This document shows, one piece after another, positions 1 to 13,531 of a stretch of DNA of 60,707 nt. The DNA is from Pezizomycotina sp. ARF18 (Eukaryota > Ascomycota), in NCBI GenBank assembly GCA_002224055.1, contig AZLU01000065.1, positions 1 to 60,707 on the forward strand, given 5' to 3'. Position 1 is the stretch's first letter; each line of letters starts with the position of its first letter. The notes under the pieces are model-generated. The model was not told where the DNA came from, did not search any database, and was given only the letters and a program-made list of their open reading frames with translations. The translations under genes and the position numbers were made by a program.

Positions 1-3000
1 TTCAGGAATAAAAAGAGTGGATAGGGGAGGAGATTTAAAAAAAGAAAAAGTTTATCTAACATGTTAAAAGTTTTTGACAGGATCGATCGGAAAACGGGAG
101 AGAAGTTTCTTTCTGGGATTTTCCATGTCCGACCGGATTAGGCTATGAAATTGCAATGACGACCGGAGCTTGCACGGTTTTCGTTTCTCATGAAAAGGAG
201 AGCTTCATTTTTTTGGTTCCTTTCGATCTGTTCCTACCTTTTCGTTCTTTCTTTTTTCGAAATTAAAAAAGAAAGAAAGAAAGAAACTCTAGGGAGGCAA
301 AGACAAGACTTTGTAGCTGACTCGTCTGTTGCTAGCTTTTTTTATTCTTTATCGGTGAAATTCAATAAACACAGCTGCTTTTCTCTCACTTCTTCAACCA
401 ACGGAAAAGCTCGGCTTGCATTGAGTATTGGACAAAAAAAAATATCACTATGATATTGCATCCTATCATCTTTTGCTTGCCTGCGATACCATGAATAAAC
501 CTATCCGTCCCGGTGATGAGCCCACGGTAAACGTGCCAGTTGCGGAATCCGCATGCGCCTCTGTCTATACTTCTCAGGCTGCAGAAAATACATAGCAGCT
601 ATATTTAGGCGGGTGCAGTTTTGGTTTTTTTTTGGGGGCAAATCGTCTCGTCTAAAATTCCCATGCACGTGGGATTTATTTCGTTTCGGTAACCCCATTG
701 AGACGAAACCAACCTGCACGGTACCATTTTAACCTGGGGAAGTTTTATGTTTAGCGCGCAAAAACCTAACAAAAAGCCGAAAAAGTGGAACTCGAATTGA
801 ATATTTAGTCAGAACGACAGGTGTAAGTTAATAATATCTTATAAACATTTTTTTTATTTTTTTTTTTTTTTTGGAAAGGCAGCCCTTTCTTTAAATTTAG
901 AGACATGCATGCATTGTGCATGTATACACGTGGTCGTGCGCAGTCAAGTCGCAATAACCTAACTTTCGTTTAAGAATATAATATTTTCGCATTTTTTTTT
1001 ACTTTGACATTTCGGCTAAAGTTTAAGATCTGGGAGATTAAAATGCGGAGGCGGAGCAGTGTTGCATTTTTTTTTTTTTTTTTTGTAATCCTTGATCCAA
1101 CTCGTGCCCAGTTGCTAAATTCACCGTGGGCCCGTACGGGCGGTAAATGTACCAAACTTCGATCTCGCAACCGGCCGTGCGAACCTCCGTGATGTTATAC
1201 TCTAAGCCCTCGTCAAGGATGCGATTCAGCCCTGGGAGGATCGTGTTGGTTATTCATATAGACGTGATGAGTAAACGTTTTTTTTCGCGGCGGCAAATCA
1301 AATATTTATAATATATTTAGGATATAGTTAATATAATGTTGATTAGTAAGCAGGATCTTCTACTTACACGGAATAACAGGGGATTAATTAACCTACGTGG
1401 ATGCATAGTTGCTATCGACCGGAGATCGAAGTGTGTTTTTTTACGTATACTATCGGGCTAAAGGCGAATGGCAGGTCGTAACGGCTATATAGTTCTTGAA
1501 GAGGCGCTATGGTTCAGCTGAAATATCCGCAAGTTCTGCATATAGACATCAGAAGCATAGCTAGAAAAACCAACTGCCAAGGGCATTGATACGCTTGACG
1601 GCGGATGTTCCCGCCGGAGGTTGAAGTTTTCCCGGTCTATCACAATGCCTTATATAGCTTTTTTTTTGTTTCAATTGGCCACACTACGGTACCTTTTATA
1701 ACCGGAAGCGGAGGTGTAGCTTTTCCTAAATGTCATCGATTTTGAATTGTTTACAGGAACTAAAGGATGCGTTATGATTGTATAAGCACGACTGCCCCTC
1801 GAGAACCATTTGCGTCCATCCGATATCGGGCAGGAATATGAGGCCACGGAACTCAAACATATACGCGTAAGTATGTCTCACTGCGAGCTTGCCTCTGGAG
1901 CCTGTTGTTGGTCGGTCAGTTTTTTCTGGGGGGCCAACATGTTTGATAACCTGCATGTTTATGATCTATACAGAGCTATCTTTAGATTTTTACCATCGTT
2001 ATTCCGCGGGATTCCTCGGAGCTATACTTGGCTACGTTTCGTGCTCTCGTTTGAGGGATGTGGGTTGGGCTCGTCGAGTCGATTAATCACGGAAAATGCT
2101 GATGTAGCTGCTGTTTCCGCCCTTGATATGTATACGCGACGCCTTTTGTTCACAAGTTTAAGTCATGTGGCGTTAATCATACATATATGAGACTTCCTGG
2201 ATTTCCTTTTTTGAAACGGTCTGGCAACAGACGTAGAAAATGTTCCTATATGGCATGGCTTTTACGGGATTTCTGTGTGCTTAGGCATGACTTCATGTCG
2301 TGGTACTGCTCGGCCTGGTATGGCTGCAGAGCTTATCACTTCGTCAATAGCTTGTATCGCTCTTTATGCATACGTAATTTACGAATCTCTTGTAGATAAA
2401 TATATTTTTTATAGCAGCCGTGGCCATTGGGCCCTCGTTTCAAGACTTGCGTCGAGCTATGGCATTCGTCGTGAATAGTGCGTTAGTCCGTGGCAAGACT
2501 GACATCAAAACTAAGCCGTTTTATATTATCAAGCAAGTTTATCTATATCTCTCTGATATAAACGTTATCCAAGTCCATCGCGGCGTCTACGCGTCGGAAA
2601 TAAGTCCTAAGTCGTGTATTAATGCTCCTATTGCGCGTGTGGAGGGTTTGATAGTACTTAAGCTTGAGGCCCTGGCAGCTTTCGTAACATATTAGCTCAA
2701 GCAAGGGTCACTATCGTATTGGATAAAGCATGCATTGTAATTCCAGTGAACCGGTAGTTTAGCTAGCGAAGGATCTCAACTAAATCGTAGATCTGAAAGT
2801 ACGAAGAAAGCCTCGGAAATAATGTTCATGCGCGCATTGCACTATCTTCGTCATAGACTTCTAGTGTCCAAAGTCCTGTCAATCTATAGGTAATCTAGTT
2901 ATGGTCAGACTCACCCAACCAAGCTCACGCGAACGCTAGTATGAAACCCATCCCCTAAGGTTTCATAGACGTAGCACGAAACTATTTCCCTCGCGCCATT

Positions 3001-6000
3001 CGACTAAATCAAGGATAACAACCATGACTATAATGATTCCTCATAGTGTCTATTAGCGGTTGACATAAGCCAGCTCAAGTGTACTAAGATCAAAGCTTAT
3101 GTTCTACTTCAATTGATGTAATAGATTCCAAAAGTTTTCTATATCACGCACGTATACGATATAATAAACCGGGCAAATGAAGCTATTCGTATCTTCCATA
3201 TCAAGTTGCAAGTATATTCAAAGCTAGGTAGCCACAATCTCCTTTACTAGACTGGAACAACAGCATGGAGAGATCTATGGGGGTAGATAACCTAGGTTCG
3301 TGATTGGCGATGCTTTGATTGATGCCTAAGGGTGAGGATAATGAGATGCAATCGTAAATACCTAAATATATCTATAGTAAATCGTAAATCCACCAACATA
3401 AGCCCCTAATGCTTGCGAGTGGGGAACATGCATTCTGATTTGCCTCGTGGGCCGACCTAGGACTCTACAAGTGGACTTCGTTACGCTTTGTAAAGGTTAA
3501 ATCTAATCTACGAAACAATATATTCATCTCTAGATATATATATATATATTTTTACATTTCATAATTCGTAAAGGGTTAGGGCTAGGCCCGGCATCCAATA
3601 GGTTTACAACAAAGTAGTATTAGAGGAATAAGCTTTAGGTAGCTAGTAGCTAAGATGGGGGCAACCACGGCAGCGGTATAGCCCATGGCAGAGAACGCGA
3701 ATCGATGTTTGATTACAAAGGCGGTCGTGCCTCGTTCCTTAACTATGGTTTAGTCTATCCCCCCTCTGGCGCAGGCATGGACACGACAGTCAACACTTAC
3801 AATGTTCAAGGTCTTGATCTAGGAATTCTGCTTCTCGAGACTCTTGAAGACTCCAATCTGCTGCCATTAGGCAGGCATCCATTGCTACTCTCAACAACGT
3901 CCCTGAGCGTTGCATAAATCCCATAAGATCATGGATTCGGGTTAAAGATATTGCGGCTAGTTGATAGCAGAACTGCTAATGAGTTGCCAAATATCATCCA
4001 CATGCAAGCGAAAAGACTAGCCTGCCATCGCCTTGATCCATATTTAATTATCGATCAATAATTCCTCAGCCTCCTCCTTTATATTTTACCCTGGTTTGCA
4101 AAATATAGTTCGCATGGCTCGAGGGATTCGGTGAAGGAGACGGTATTTGGCAGGCATTCTAAATCTTTAGGACACTATTTACCAATTTATGACCATGATA
4201 CTCCCGGAAAATGACTCTGGCAAGTTGGAGTTATAGAGTAGAGGTTGAAGTAATGCGATAAGGTATATCCCATGACGATGAAGAATTTTAAATATTATAA
4301 ATGCCTCGTGAAGCTATTGAATCACAATCTGGTGCTAAAGTAATGAGCTGTCCTTCGTCGTGTTGATGTCTTATTCTCCGTCATTTTATGCGTGCTGGCT
4401 TCAAAAGCCTTTTCCTGCTAAATGAAGCTTGATGATCGTCAGTTGCCAGCATTCTCCTTTTCCTTCCTTCCTTTCTCCTGAAAGATGTTATGCAATCGGC
4501 CCTTTTCATTTGATCATGCAGATACTCACGGAAGCGTATCACGATTTTCTACCTGGGATACCGATGAAAACTCAGCGAATGCCTTCTAGAAGATTTTCCG
4601 GTCATTTCGGAAATAGGATGTTCCCTGCGTTGACAGCCGACAAATCCCTCAATAAAGCATTCATTAGCAGACTATATATCGCCAAAATAAATTCCAAAAA
4701 GGGGCTCCAGATATCGTGAATTTCTATTTCGTAGATCTGGATTTAGGGAGAAATATACGCTCGCAGGTTGGATTCAAGCCTCCCCTTCAAGACACTATCC
4801 TCTAAAAAGCGCAGGCAGTTATATACGTATGTATCGGTGTTTTGGTGTTTTCTTTTGAGGGTCCACCATGCAATTAGCACTGAATATCAGTCTAACGATC
4901 ACTTATACTTGTGGCACTGGCAGAAAGGCCATATCTTAATTGTGAAAGAATTCTTGATATCTTCCAACTCTCTATAGCCCACTTATGTAAGATGCGGATC
5001 ACTTATCAAAGTCAAAGCGATGTATCCAAAAGAACTGTAACCAATTCTAAGCCTTTCCACTTATATAGCTCAGGCTGAGCTCTTGACAGGGGACCTGTTA
5101 TACGATCCAAGCTGAAAATAGACATTTTGTATGTAACTGTAAGCTCACGCCTCATTTGAATACGTAGCTATACTTAGTCATCCTGATATGAGCCACAAAA
5201 CGTGTCTAGCTTTTTAGTCCTCCTCGTAAGCCACTTACTCAGTCGAACAATGTCTCGAATAGCGAAAACAACTAATAACTTAATTCCTATTTATCGCGTT
5301 ATAAAGTCAAGACGTAATCAAGGAAAAATGCGTGAATTGAGCGACATATCGTGAAATAGTCATTTGTATCGGATAACTGTAAAATAGCATCTAACGAGTA
5401 GTATTTTTCTAATATCGATTAGTAGTCTCGCGGGCTTGATGTTTGAGCTTCTGGCTATATTAGCTGTAGTTTCTCTTGTTCATTGGTGCTTTGCCTTTTC
5501 AATGTCGTCTACCTTCATCTACCTCATGAGACTGTCCTACTCAAGCATAGAAGACGGGTCTCCTTTATTTTGGGGTTAATTCTATCATTAGCTCTCTAGA
5601 CAGATAGGACTTGGTCCGCATTTCTGAGGAAAGACCTTTCAAATGGCTTGATATACCGCTTTTTGGTTCACAGTTTAGCTGATATCAGCCGTATAACCTC
5701 AGCGTTCTCAAGTGATAGTGGGTTAAGAAGGAAAACCATGGAACCAATTCTCCACAATCGGCCGTGAAACCCTGCCTTGGAGGTTGTTTTCATTTTGATG
5801 AATTTCAAAAGCAGATTTCCCTTCAAGATAACTAAGACACGACTTGCACATCAAAAATTCAAGACAAAGTAGGTAAGAAAGTCTTCGTGATGGAAATAGA
5901 GCTTCACATTTTGCACCCAAGACCTTCATCACTTCGATCACGTTTCTTCGGCGGTCAAAGGTGACGTTTATGCGTGACGAATACCTACATATCTCTTATA

Positions 6001-7699
6001 ATTGGACGGCGTTACTGTCGATCTAATTGTAGTGAGTATCGCGTCGCGACTGGCTAAGATATCCAAAATATGAGAAAGATCTTTATATGATGGGGCGAAC
6101 GAAGGGCTATTGTGGTACATAGGTTAAGCTCAATTCTCAATTTTCGGAAAGAGTAGAAGTAGCAGGTCCCTATTCATCCTACATGAACAAAGAGGGAGAG
6201 ATACTAAGTATAGCCGCTACTTGCCGCTCAAGAAGACTTTGTAATTCATCGATTTCAGGTATCCATCTGAGAAACCGACGGCTTATACCTTATTGCTTCG
6301 AGGATATACCTAGGGATATACTCTTTTCCGATTGAAAAGGGAGTACACTAAAAACAATCATCTCTTGATAAGATCGATAATCCTCTAAGTATTGACTTGT
6401 CCGTTCCCTTATCCGTAATTGGCATTTCGTGGTTCTAAACCTACAAAAAGAGATACAATGCAGTCCCTATTAAATTATATACTTTAATTACGTATATCTA
6501 ATGAATTGCTAGCTATAAAAGTGGTCGACAATTTGCGATCTACCAAAAAAAAAGAAGAGGCAATCTAGGAGCTAGTGTAACGAGTGATATTAATAGCTAT
6601 AGGAACGAATTGTGAAGGCACTCTGATCGAACTCAAGATGAGCTGTTCGTGCAGCTTTAGCTGGTCCCATCGAAATATTAAACCCAAACGAGGAGTGGCA
6701 AAGAATCGTGATAAGGGCAATTGAGTTTCGCACGCGAAGTTGCACGGATGTGTAAGGAGCGATCCTAAAAGATGATCTAGCACGTGACCGGGCATCTCAA
6801 AAGCCGTCGAAGGGTGTTTTGCCGTTATTGAGGGAGGAAATGGCCACCTAGGGTTGAAATTAAATACCTCAAAAGCTCAATGGAGCTTATCCCACGGTTT
6901 ACACCCCTTGCCTCGCGGGACAACGGCGAATTCGTCGTTACCCCACATTTATTTATATATTCGCCTCTTGGAGCATGCAGCATTAGCTTTTGAGCGCGCA
7001 TGCAGGCGAACTTTTGCCACTTAATTGTATGACATAGGGATGGATAGACGGAAGATGCGGCACTTTAGGAATTGGCGGTTAACAGATAAAATCTAGTCTG
7101 CAAATTCACCATCCTTGGAGCAAGTAATGTAGACGTCTAGATAACAAGATTCACTTTGTTATTCAAAAGTGAAGGTAGTGGGTATCTAGGCATCAAAGCG
7201 ACATCCTGGAACAAATCGTGGAGGGGAGATTTATATATAAACGGAATGTTTTTTTGAAATATGTGGAATATTTCGGAAATAAAAAATAGCGAGATTACGA
7301 TATAAGAAGAGTACTTGGGTTTGAAGTCGAAAAGGGCAGAATACTTTAAATCGGAGAATTAAGTCAAGACCAAGGAATGATGAACTTCTTGATTTCTTCT
7401 CCAAATGTTACCATATACCTTGTAAAAACTCGCTTGACACCAAGGATCCATGAAAGCATTGTTAAAAGCTATTTTTGGGGGGAAAAATCAAGGAGAAAAA
7501 TGAAGAACAGATCTGGCAAGAATAATTCGAACAGCAGTAGCAGCCCCTACTACCTGCTTCATATGGATAGATGTTCCTCTGAGATTAAAGATACCTGAAG
7601 GGAAGCATGGAAGCTTTAAGAAGTGGATAGATTCCGGCTGCAACCGAGACCATATGAATGAGCGTAACTGTTAAGCAATTGACAATCAAGATTCAATTG

Positions 7700-7719
7700 C
7701 TCTCTCTCTCTCTCTCTCT
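7700..7719. repeat. CT dinucleotide microsatellite
   Basis: Nine to ten consecutive TC units are seen directly. Such pyrimidine tracts are common in fungal spacers and core promoters, but no gene start follows close by. Confidence 0.9.
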
Positions 7720-9243
7720 TAATTCGCTATCGTCATATTCTGGAGAAGAAAATTTTTTTCCTTCTCCCTCAAAGGATCGGAATAGCGGCTGAGTTTCAAT
7801 CCGGATTTTCCTGTTTTATATAAGTGCAAGGGAGAACCTAGTAGGATTGTATACATTCGTATAATCTCACCAAGCCTCACCTTGCCTGTTCTTTCCGAGA
7901 CTGGGTAACCATATCAAACGTCCGCGTTGGGGAATTCGGGGTTTGGATAAATTTGGATACGGTGCGTGGTACTTGATCGAATTCATTTGTTCACGGCCAG
8001 AGTGCTCAACTTGAAAAAATTGCAGCCTTACGCAGCTCGTTTAGAAAGACATGAGCTTTCGAAACCTCATCGCATCGCAACACTCGTATGCCTCTATTAT
8101 ATTTGTTTCAATAGGTGTCACGGCACCTCACCGAGGGAACATGGTCTGGAGTTCAAAAGTTGTTAATTCTGTTCTTGAACATACCATCTGTCTCCGGGGT
8201 AGAAGTTGAGGTGTAAATTATCTGCTCGACATTTCTCGCAAATATTTCGCAGGCATGGATGGACGAGCAACGAGATAACAAGTTAAAGCTTATGTGGCGA
8301 AAGAAAAATGGTCGACGATGTTTCTTTGATCTGGAGTTCGCCGCTATGGACCCGCACCCATGCAAGAAAAAAACTCTATCGCGGGTTCCGGCAAAATGAC
8401 CAGGGCATTCTAAAAATAAAAATAATAATCAAACCACAAAACACACCGACCGCGAGACATTACTAAGCTTGGCGGAGGTAATCCTGTAGGGCAATAGACA
8501 CAAGTAGCAGTTGTTAAGCTCAACAGCTTGGGTAGCTTTTGCTCTGCCACATCAGTAGTAGGATCTCGCTCAAATAAATAAACAAATAAATTAAAAAAGC
8601 CCGCATGAATTTAGGGGAGCTACCAGTTGTCATAATCATGCTGATAGAATTCGAACAGGAACCAAATCATCAGGCCTTGGATTTGCTGGCTTACCTGCTA
8701 CTGATTGAGAAGTCGCGATGAGACATTTTTGTTGTTTTTTAATATTGACTTCTATCCCAAGTGGAAATCGCCTACAGCCACGTCGCGTCGATATAGAGAA
8801 GAATATTTTCGTGTTCCCAAGCCAAACAAAAGATCGTAACGACTGAGGATAGGTTAATTAAACGTAAACGCCAAAATGAATCAGCAATTTAAAGTACTGG
8901 ATATTGTTATCTCGGATAAAAGTATTATAAAAATGAGGGTTCAGTCAAGAAAATCCGAAGCTTTTCGTCTACTTACTAAAATTTTCGGAGCTGATTATTT
9001 TAATAAAATTTATTTTTCGTTCTTTTCGTTTTTGCGGAAAAGAGAAATCCGAACGTGATGGTGCAGCACTGGTAGCCTATTCAGTAATAATTTCATATAA
9101 GTGGCATATGAGAGCTGCTGGCTTCTTGTTAATCTAAAAATAATACCACAAGCGGCGAACATGTGCTGGGGAAAAAAGCAAAGGGGGGAAAGCCATGCAA
9201 CCAACCTTACCACACACAAGATCAACCACTGATCACCTTTACA

Positions 9244-9657
9244 TCATGTAGATGTAAAAGGGTAGAAAACCACTGCCAGACTGCGATTCTTTTCTCCCCC
9301 ACCTGCTCGCCGATTTTCTTCGCTTTGTTTTTTTCCACTTTGCCCACTGAGGCCCAGTGTCTGGCCAATCGCAACGTTTGCATGCAGTGCCTCCCATGTA
9401 TGTACAGAGCACAGATACAGTAAAACTAGGCTTGTCGGGCAAAGTTCTCCCTGTAAAATGTGGTACAAATCATCCATGTGCTGGGATGATGACCGACACG
9501 AAGACCTCTGAAAGGAAAAAACTGCCCTTGACCCGTCGCATGTCGACCAACAGTGCAGGGAGCACCCATTGCCGAGGGAGCGGCAGAAAAGGCCACTTGC
9601 AGGGAATGTCAACAAGAAAGAAAAAGGAAGAAAAGCGTGTACAGATAAAAATAACAA
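9244..9657 (-). CDS. Possible small secreted cysteine-containing protein
   Basis: I do not recognise this 137-codon frame. It begins with a hydrophobic segment of about 25 residues (MLFLSVHAFLPFSFLL onward) that could act as a signal peptide, and has seven cysteines spread over residues 25-90, including CSLHC and STCDG. The C-terminal third is Lys/Arg/Glu-rich and lacks cysteines. Overlapping frames on both strands are also open, so this may be chance. No promoter or splice evidence supports it. It is listed because signal peptide plus cysteines is the form of many fungal secreted proteins. Confidence 0.15.
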   Translation of the reverse strand: MLFLSVHAFLPFSFLLTFPASGLFCRSLGNGCSLHCWSTCDGSRAVFSFQRSSCRSSSQHMDDLYHILQGELCPTSLVLLYLCSVHTWEALHANVAIGQTLGLSGQSGKKQSEENRRAGGGEKNRSLAVVFYPFTST

Positions 9658-10295
9658 ATAAATTAAGGTGTGCTTTTAGGACCGACGTGTGTGCGTAAGT
9701 CTCCTAAATTAAAAAGAAGGATCTGTGAGAAAAGAATGTAAATAAAAGTAAATAAAATGAAGAAAGCGCCCGGTTTCCATCAACTCTGACTTAGTTCTCC
9801 ATCGCCCTTTTTTTAAAAAGAAGGAAAGCTTCTTTGGCTTTCGGACCCTCGTTTCGATTTTGAGATTCGACTCATGCTTAGGATAAACCCCCTAGCATCT
9901 CTTTATTGAATGCTTGGTTGACCGAACCGTTGAAGGTATATGGTATGGATATTGGACTTGGAAAAGTTTTTAGTCGGTCAATACCTATATATCACAACTT
10001 CACTCCTTAGCGTTCCAGATAAACGATCGTCAATTTTCGACGTTCGACCCTTGATTTCGATAAGCACAAAGTATTTATATAATCTTCCGACCATTTATTC
10101 TTCCAAAAAAAAAAAAAAACCAAACATTCGTTTGAGCATTCCCACACCGGACACTCGTTTCTTTTTTAGTACGTTTTTACTTAGACGCAAGGGTTGAAAG
10201 TGGAAGGGAACATAAAATAAAATAAGAGGAAAGAAGAAGATCTCTCGATCCAGTAGACAAAATTTGCTTGGCTGATAATAAATAAATAAGCAGTT

Positions 10296-12805
10296 TTGCC
10301 TTACAAAAGATGCTTTAGAAAAGCAGTCTCGTCCTGGACGGGCAGAGTTAATTCTCTGTCGAAATTCCAGTTGCCGCAGGTTTCGAAGCTTGATCAAAGT
10401 GACCTGCTTTCGTCCGTTCCAGTCCGTGGAACTAGCAAGCGAGATTCGCGGCCTCCACCAAGCACGCGTGGATTCTTCTCGCGTAATCGTAGCAACAGCT
10501 CTGGAAACGGCGAAGAAGGCTTTTCTGGTGGATACAACCTTGTAATGGCTCAGGTTGAAGAGCGACGACGCCTGCAGTCTCTAGGGTTAGCAACGAACAA
10601 GAAGTCAGCGGGATCACCATCGCCGAAGCCAAATCCTTCGGAAGAACCTTCTGTGGCCAAGACAAGGAAACGGAGCAGCTGGCAACCTCCACTTAATGAA
10701 AGCTTCAAAAATCCCGAAGCAAGAGCAGGGACGGACGAAAGGGTGAACAGCCTCCAACCCCTACAGAGTTTCTTCCTCCTCACACCTTCTCGAGGATCTA
10801 TAACGCACCGCCCACACCCCCGCCGGAAACCGCGCGACAGAATGGCTAAAGAATTCGTTTGCCAAACGCAATGGCGTCCGGGAGCGATTTCGTTTCTAAG
10901 CCTCGCCCGCCGTTCGCGGATACTACGAATTCGTCAACCTCAAGCTTCGGTGGGTCGAATTCCTCCCGCAGCAGCTTGGTAAGCCTGACGCCGTCGCTCG
11001 ACAAATCTGTGTATACGCTACCTCCTCTGTCCCTAGGAGGACTTGCAGACGTTTTCACAAACGAAGATGGGATCTCCGGCAGAGCAGGTTCCTCCACGTC
11101 GCTCGCCAAGTTTTCCTCGCAGACAACGAGCACCATCAGTCCAGTAAGTGCCACAAGTCTCAGAGCGCCTGCTAGTCCGAGGTTTGTGACTGCACCCTCT
11201 TCCCCCGCTTGCAATAGTCCCCTGAAAAGGGATCTGGGACATCGCAAGCCATCGCCGCCATCGCCTGAGGAGTCAATGCCGAAGAAGACGGAGAAGAGCG
11301 AGGGCGGCCTCGTCACGACCGCGCATGCCATCAATACTTTAGCGAAGATCAGGAAAGGCGCCACGTTCTCCGCAAATGGATAACTTACCACCTAGCCCCA
11401 AAAAACCCCGACCCACAACTCAATAACCGCCTCGACCGCCTCCTCTGCAACCGCATCCACTGTTCCTTCGACTGTTCCTTCGCTCTCACCACCGCCAGCT
11501 GCTTCGAGAAAGGCCTCGACGACCAGCACAATTTCCAGCATAGCATCCAGCAGTACCGGTAACGTTCCGAAGCGATACGTCCGAGGCGAAGATATTGAGA
11601 AGGTGAACCCCGTTACCATACCGTACGTTGAACCGGCCCACCGGCCTCAAGTTTCGCCAGTACCCAGCGATAATATCATGCCACCGTCTCCTGCTCCTTC
11701 CCCACAACCACCCGAAGCCATCGTTCAGATGCCTGAGGCTTTGCCGTCGGTCGAGTCTCTACTGCCACCCCCACCGGTACCTCCTCGTGCGCCGTGGAGA
11801 GTAAGCCGCGATTCGTCGTTGACCAGGCAAATGAACTCGAATACGAACGACGATGAGATCGAGGAAATAGCGCCTCTCAAACCGACAGTCCGGCTAAACC
11901 AGCAGCTCGTCCAGGTACCTTCTATCGGCGACATGATGAAAGAGCTCGAAGATGACACTTGGAGCGTACTCGACGGAGTGCCGGAGAGACGGCCGACCCT
12001 TCCAAGGTCCCTTCGGTAATTCCCGCGATGCACAAGCGCCATTCGGAGCTTCCAAATGTTGCACGCTTACCCGTGAGATATATGCACAACGATAGCGTAG
12101 GATCCTTGCAGATTTCGAGCGGGATGCGATCGCCATCTCGGATGGAAGATAATGCCTCGATTCATCTTCCGACTCCCCTACCTTCCCCTCCGTCCCGTCC
12201 GAGGAGTTTTCGCCGGACTCCAACGAGAAGGCCCGGGTTTCCAGGGTTCTGGCACGACCGGCTTCCGGCTTGTCTGACCGTCAGTCCATCGAGGAGAGGC
12301 GGAAATCGACGGATTCCAGCAAGTTCAAGTTCATGAACAGTTCCACCACAGGTCGAAACCCAGCCCGTCCGTCTGATAATGCATCAAACGACCCCAGCGA
12401 CGTGACGGACTGCATGCTCCTCCTCACGAACGGCCGGACTGGCGAACCTCCACCGATTACCAGCGCCCCAGGGCGTTAAGATGGCCTTGATACGCAGCCA
12501 GACCGGACTTCCGTCTCCCACACTTACCGAATCATCCGCATCCCTCCCTGCAACCTCCTTCCAAAGCGTCCGCTTCCTCCTCATCGACTTCCCTCACCAC
12601 GTCTGACGAACACTCCCGATCGGGCAAGATTAAGGTGTTCACCATCTGCTGCTCCTGCCACGCTTTCCACGACCTACCTGCTAAGTTCTATACCGTCTTG
12701 TTTACAAAAGTTGCGCCTGTCGAGTGTATCTGGTGCCAGCACCAGATGACGAGCTGCTGTGAGGTTTGGACCGCCGTCACCAACCTTGTCGAAAAGCACA
12801 GCTGA
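10296..12805 (+). CDS. Ser/Pro-rich protein with C-terminal Cys cluster (hypothetical)
   Basis: A coding block of about 2.5 kb, GC-richer than its surroundings, runs through several alternating frames that join head to tail (10296-10790, about 10745-11383, 11400-12019, 11990-12240, 12240-12478, about 12500-12805). The translation is a long low-complexity chain rich in Ser, Pro, Thr and Arg, with stretches such as PPPPVPPRAPW and many SP/TP sites. It ends in a compact domain with paired cysteines (FTICCSCHAFHD, then VECIWCQHQMTSCC) and a final KHS before the TGA at 12803. The Cys pairs suggest a zinc-binding ribbon, and similar C-termini occur in uncharacterised Pezizomycotina proteins. Function unknown; SP/TP density suggests a phosphorylated scaffold or regulator (inference). 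The start is uncertain because 10296 is only the first ATG of the first frame and an upstream exon is possible. The frame changes look like homopolymer-length errors. Confidence 0.6.
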
Positions 12806-13531
12806 AGTATCATTGATAACTTCAGGCATTCCTTTTTCCCCCACCCTCTTTCCTCATGTTGGTTTCTTTCTTGAAAAGTTGAAAACGTATCATTTGGCGA
12901 CGGCGTATTTTTTTTTTTTTTCTTTGTTTTCATTGAATTTAGGTAGTGGTCAAGGTGGAATCGTTTAATTCTTTAATGGCATTTTTTTTTTTATTTTATT
13001 TTATTTTATTTCATTTTTTTTTTTCATTTTTATTTCTTGTGGGATTTCCACCAGTATTTTCCTTTTGTTGCTTTTCACCACCAAAAACTCACCAGATAGT
13101 AGCGCTATCCTTCTCATTATTTATCTTTCTTGTTAATAATATCATCATTCCCTCAATTACCTATTCTCAGTACATACTTTTCTTACTTATTTATGTCTTT
13201 CTTATTCTTCCGCACTTGTACGACTCTCTCTCACTCCTACTACCAAGTCTTTCCTTTCCATATCTGCATTCCGACTTTTCCTTTGTATATCGAAACGACC
13301 GAGTGTGGCTTCGGTCCCCTCTCATCGCGTCTATTCATCCTCTTTCCTACATGTTTTATTGTAGCCTCATAAGCATATTAATGTTAAATCAAAAACTCTC
13401 CGTAATTGACTGACAACATCAGAGGAATAGCACAAATGGAAAACTATACAATGTCTTCTCCATCCAAAACCATCGTAATATCGTGAGATCAAACCGTAAC
13501 TGTAACGCCAGACGGCGAAACCACAAACAAA

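Larger units (their letters stand above)
1..10295. other. Long gene-free stretch at the left end
   Basis: About 10 kb without a recognisable gene on either strand. Open frames are short (none above about 140 codons), have no recognisable motifs and do not link through plausible splice sites. The composition is AT-rich with many poly-T/poly-A runs (for example 850-872 and 1066-1084), an AT repeat near 3535-3550 and a CT microsatellite at 7700-7719. No transposon ends, reverse transcriptase or transposase motifs could be read. The best small candidate inside it, a minus-strand cysteine-containing frame at 9244-9657, is listed separately. It may be intergenic DNA or a very old, decayed element. 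Confidence 0.6.

Noticed and set aside
1810-2190. 126-codon frame with hydrophobic stretches, first suspected to be a decayed membrane transporter
   Set aside because: No family motif could be matched in any frame, and downstream sequence gives no further transporter blocks.
1-10295. Repeat-induced point mutation of a transposon as the cause of the gene-free end
   Set aside because: Many CpG and CpA sites remain and no repeat copy or transposon motif could be recognised, so the idea cannot be supported by eye.
12946-13413. 155-codon hydrophobic frame after the Ser/Pro-rich gene
   Set aside because: It is translated poly-T (Phe/Leu runs) from a T-rich 3' untranslated region and spacer.
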